Assembly: GCF_040869045.1 (NCBI RefSeq)
Contig: NW_027136971.1
Coordinates: 186,001 to 250,000 of the forward strand
DNA length: 64,000 nucleotides
Direction: 5' to 3'
Source of the DNA: Eurosta solidaginis
Lineage: Eukaryota > Arthropoda > Insecta > Diptera > Tephritidae
Both the position numbers and the translations under genes were made by a program. Shown piece by piece: positions 63,171 through 64,000 of this stretch. The notes beneath the pieces are model-generated. The model did not search any database. It saw nothing but the letters and a program-made list of their open reading frames with translations, and was not told the DNA's origin. The stretch's first letter is position 1, and every line of letters starts with the position of its first letter.

Positions 63171-64000
63171 ATTTGTTTTGGTTACTCGACGTCTCCGTTC
63201 TCGTGTAGCCCACATATTGCGTTTTTTTTTTTAATTTGCTTACCGGGCTAAAGGTTAGCATGTTTAAAATACGTAAGTCGTTTTGTTCATCATATTTAAG
63301 TAGATAACTCATCAGTTGTTTGCATCAGAGCGATAATTTTTGAGATAGTTATTAAAACTGTTTAAAGGTTTTCAAACGTTGTTTCTCGTTGTATATCCTT
63401 TAATTCTAGAGTTAAATTGATAAATAACGTGTACGAATTTGTTTAACGCATTTGTTTTGGTTACTCGACGTCTCCGTTCTCGTGTAGCCTACATATTGCG
63501 TTTTTTTTTTTAATTTGCTTACCGGGCTAAAGGTTAGCATGTTTAAAATACGTAAGTCGTTTTGTTCATCAAATTTAAGTAGATAACTCATCAGTTGTTT
63601 GCATCAGAGCGATAATTTTTGAGATAGTTATTAAAACTGTTTAAGGTTGTCAAACGTTGTTTCTCGTTGTATATCCTTTAATTCTAGAGTTAAATTGATA
63701 AATAACGTGTACGAATTTGTTTAACGCATTTGTTTTGGTTACTCGACGTCTCCGTTCTCGTGTAGCATACATATTGCGTTTTTTTTTTAATTTGCTTACC
63801 GGGCTAAAGGTTAGCATGTTTAAAATACGTAAGTCGTTTTGTTCATCATATTTAAGTAGATAACTCATCAGTTGTTTGCATCAGAGCGATAATTTTTGAG
63901 ATAGTTATTAAAACTGTTTAAAGGTTGTCAAACGTTGTTTCTCGTTGTATATCCTTTAATTCTAGAGTTAAATTGATAAATAACGTGTACGAATTTGTTT
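63170..64000 (+). repeat. Right end of the array, three units, cut by the window edge
   Basis: Ordinary units, including GTAGCCCAC (63205), AAAGGTTTTC (63364) and the third ACTGTTTAAGG/GTAGCATAC pair. The last unit starts at 63970 and is truncated by the window edge, so the array continues to the right. Confidence 0.9.

Larger units (their letters stand above)
1..64000 (+). repeat. Tandem satellite array, ~277-278 bp unit, about 231 head-to-tail copies
   Basis: The same unit follows itself without a break from first to last base. The start motif AAATTGATAAATAACGTG recurs at 1, 278, 555, 833 and so on to 63970, with no inverted copy and no interposed unique or transposon sequence. Copies differ by scattered substitutions, T-run length and a few indels. 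Dividing the span by the unit length, after allowing for shortened copies, gives about 231 units. Both window edges cut through the array, so the true array is longer. Such arrays are usually centromeric, pericentromeric or subtelomeric heterochromatin; the chromosomal position cannot be told here. I do not recognise the family. There is no gene within the window. Confidence 0.99.

Noticed and set aside
1..64000. CRISPR array
   Set aside because: The whole period is conserved, with no alternation of short repeats and unique spacers, and the unit is far too long.
1..64000. Tandem RNA gene cluster such as 5S rDNA or a small nuclear RNA array
   Set aside because: No segment of the unit resembles 5S rRNA, tRNA or a spliceosomal RNA, and variation is not confined to a spacer part of the unit.

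Overview
The whole 64 kb window is one uninterrupted satellite DNA array. A unit of about 277-278 bp repeats head to tail, always in the same orientation, from the first base to the last, giving about 231 copies by phase counting (the unit start occurs at 1, 278, 555, 833 ... 63970). I found no protein-coding gene, RNA gene, transposon, CRISPR array or unique-sequence island. The few short open frames (65-72 codons) are chance openings of the repeat in single copies. Megabase-scale arrays of this kind are typical of eukaryotic centromeric or pericentromeric heterochromatin. The species cannot be read from the sequence. A consensus-like unit is 32% GC, T-rich on this strand (114 T, 74 A, 50 G, 39 C in 277 bp) and has 14 CpG where about 7 are expected, so long-term CpG-methylation decay is not evident. 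That fits many invertebrates better than vertebrates or plants, but this is weak inference.

The unit has recognisable internal anatomy: a T-tract of variable length (mostly 9-11), a GCTAA-AGG-TTAGC inverted repeat, an AACT-CATC-AGTT inverted repeat overlapping a CATCAG direct repeat, a TTAAA-ACTG-TTTAA inverted repeat, and an 18-bp near-perfect palindrome centred on TCTAGA at the unit boundary.

Above the unit, rare shared mutations reveal nested larger duplications. Left part (1-8.06 kb): mixed monomers; its first ~0.9 kb resembles 9.17-9.9 kb. Block A: 8.07-13.69 kb is repeated at 13.9-19.52 kb (offset 5,829-5,830 bp, 21 units). Block B: 16.4-25.1 kb is repeated at 25.17-33.35 kb (offset 8,773 bp, 32 units, dropping to 8,249 bp after a two-unit, 524-bp difference). 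A and B overlap, so the 10.57-13.5 kb pattern occurs three times. A partial further copy of the end of B lies at 34.0-35.0 kb (offset 2,187 bp). Block C: 35.4-38.6 kb recurs at 39.3-42.5 kb (3,894-3,900 bp, 14 units), followed by a six-unit duplication (1,669 bp). 44.1-49.86 kb is irregular. Block E: 49.86-52.3 kb recurs at 52.36-54.7 kb (2,500 bp, 9 units). The right end has three-, four- and five-unit local duplications (57-64 kb).

The layout is that of a satellite growing by unequal exchange or replication-based amplification of multi-unit segments at many scales, with no fixed higher-order period across the window. No gene system is present; the interest lies in the array's structure, its shared deletion and template-switch alleles, and the conserved palindromes. 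All block edges are approximate because they lie in near-identical sequence and were read by eye from diagnostic variants.
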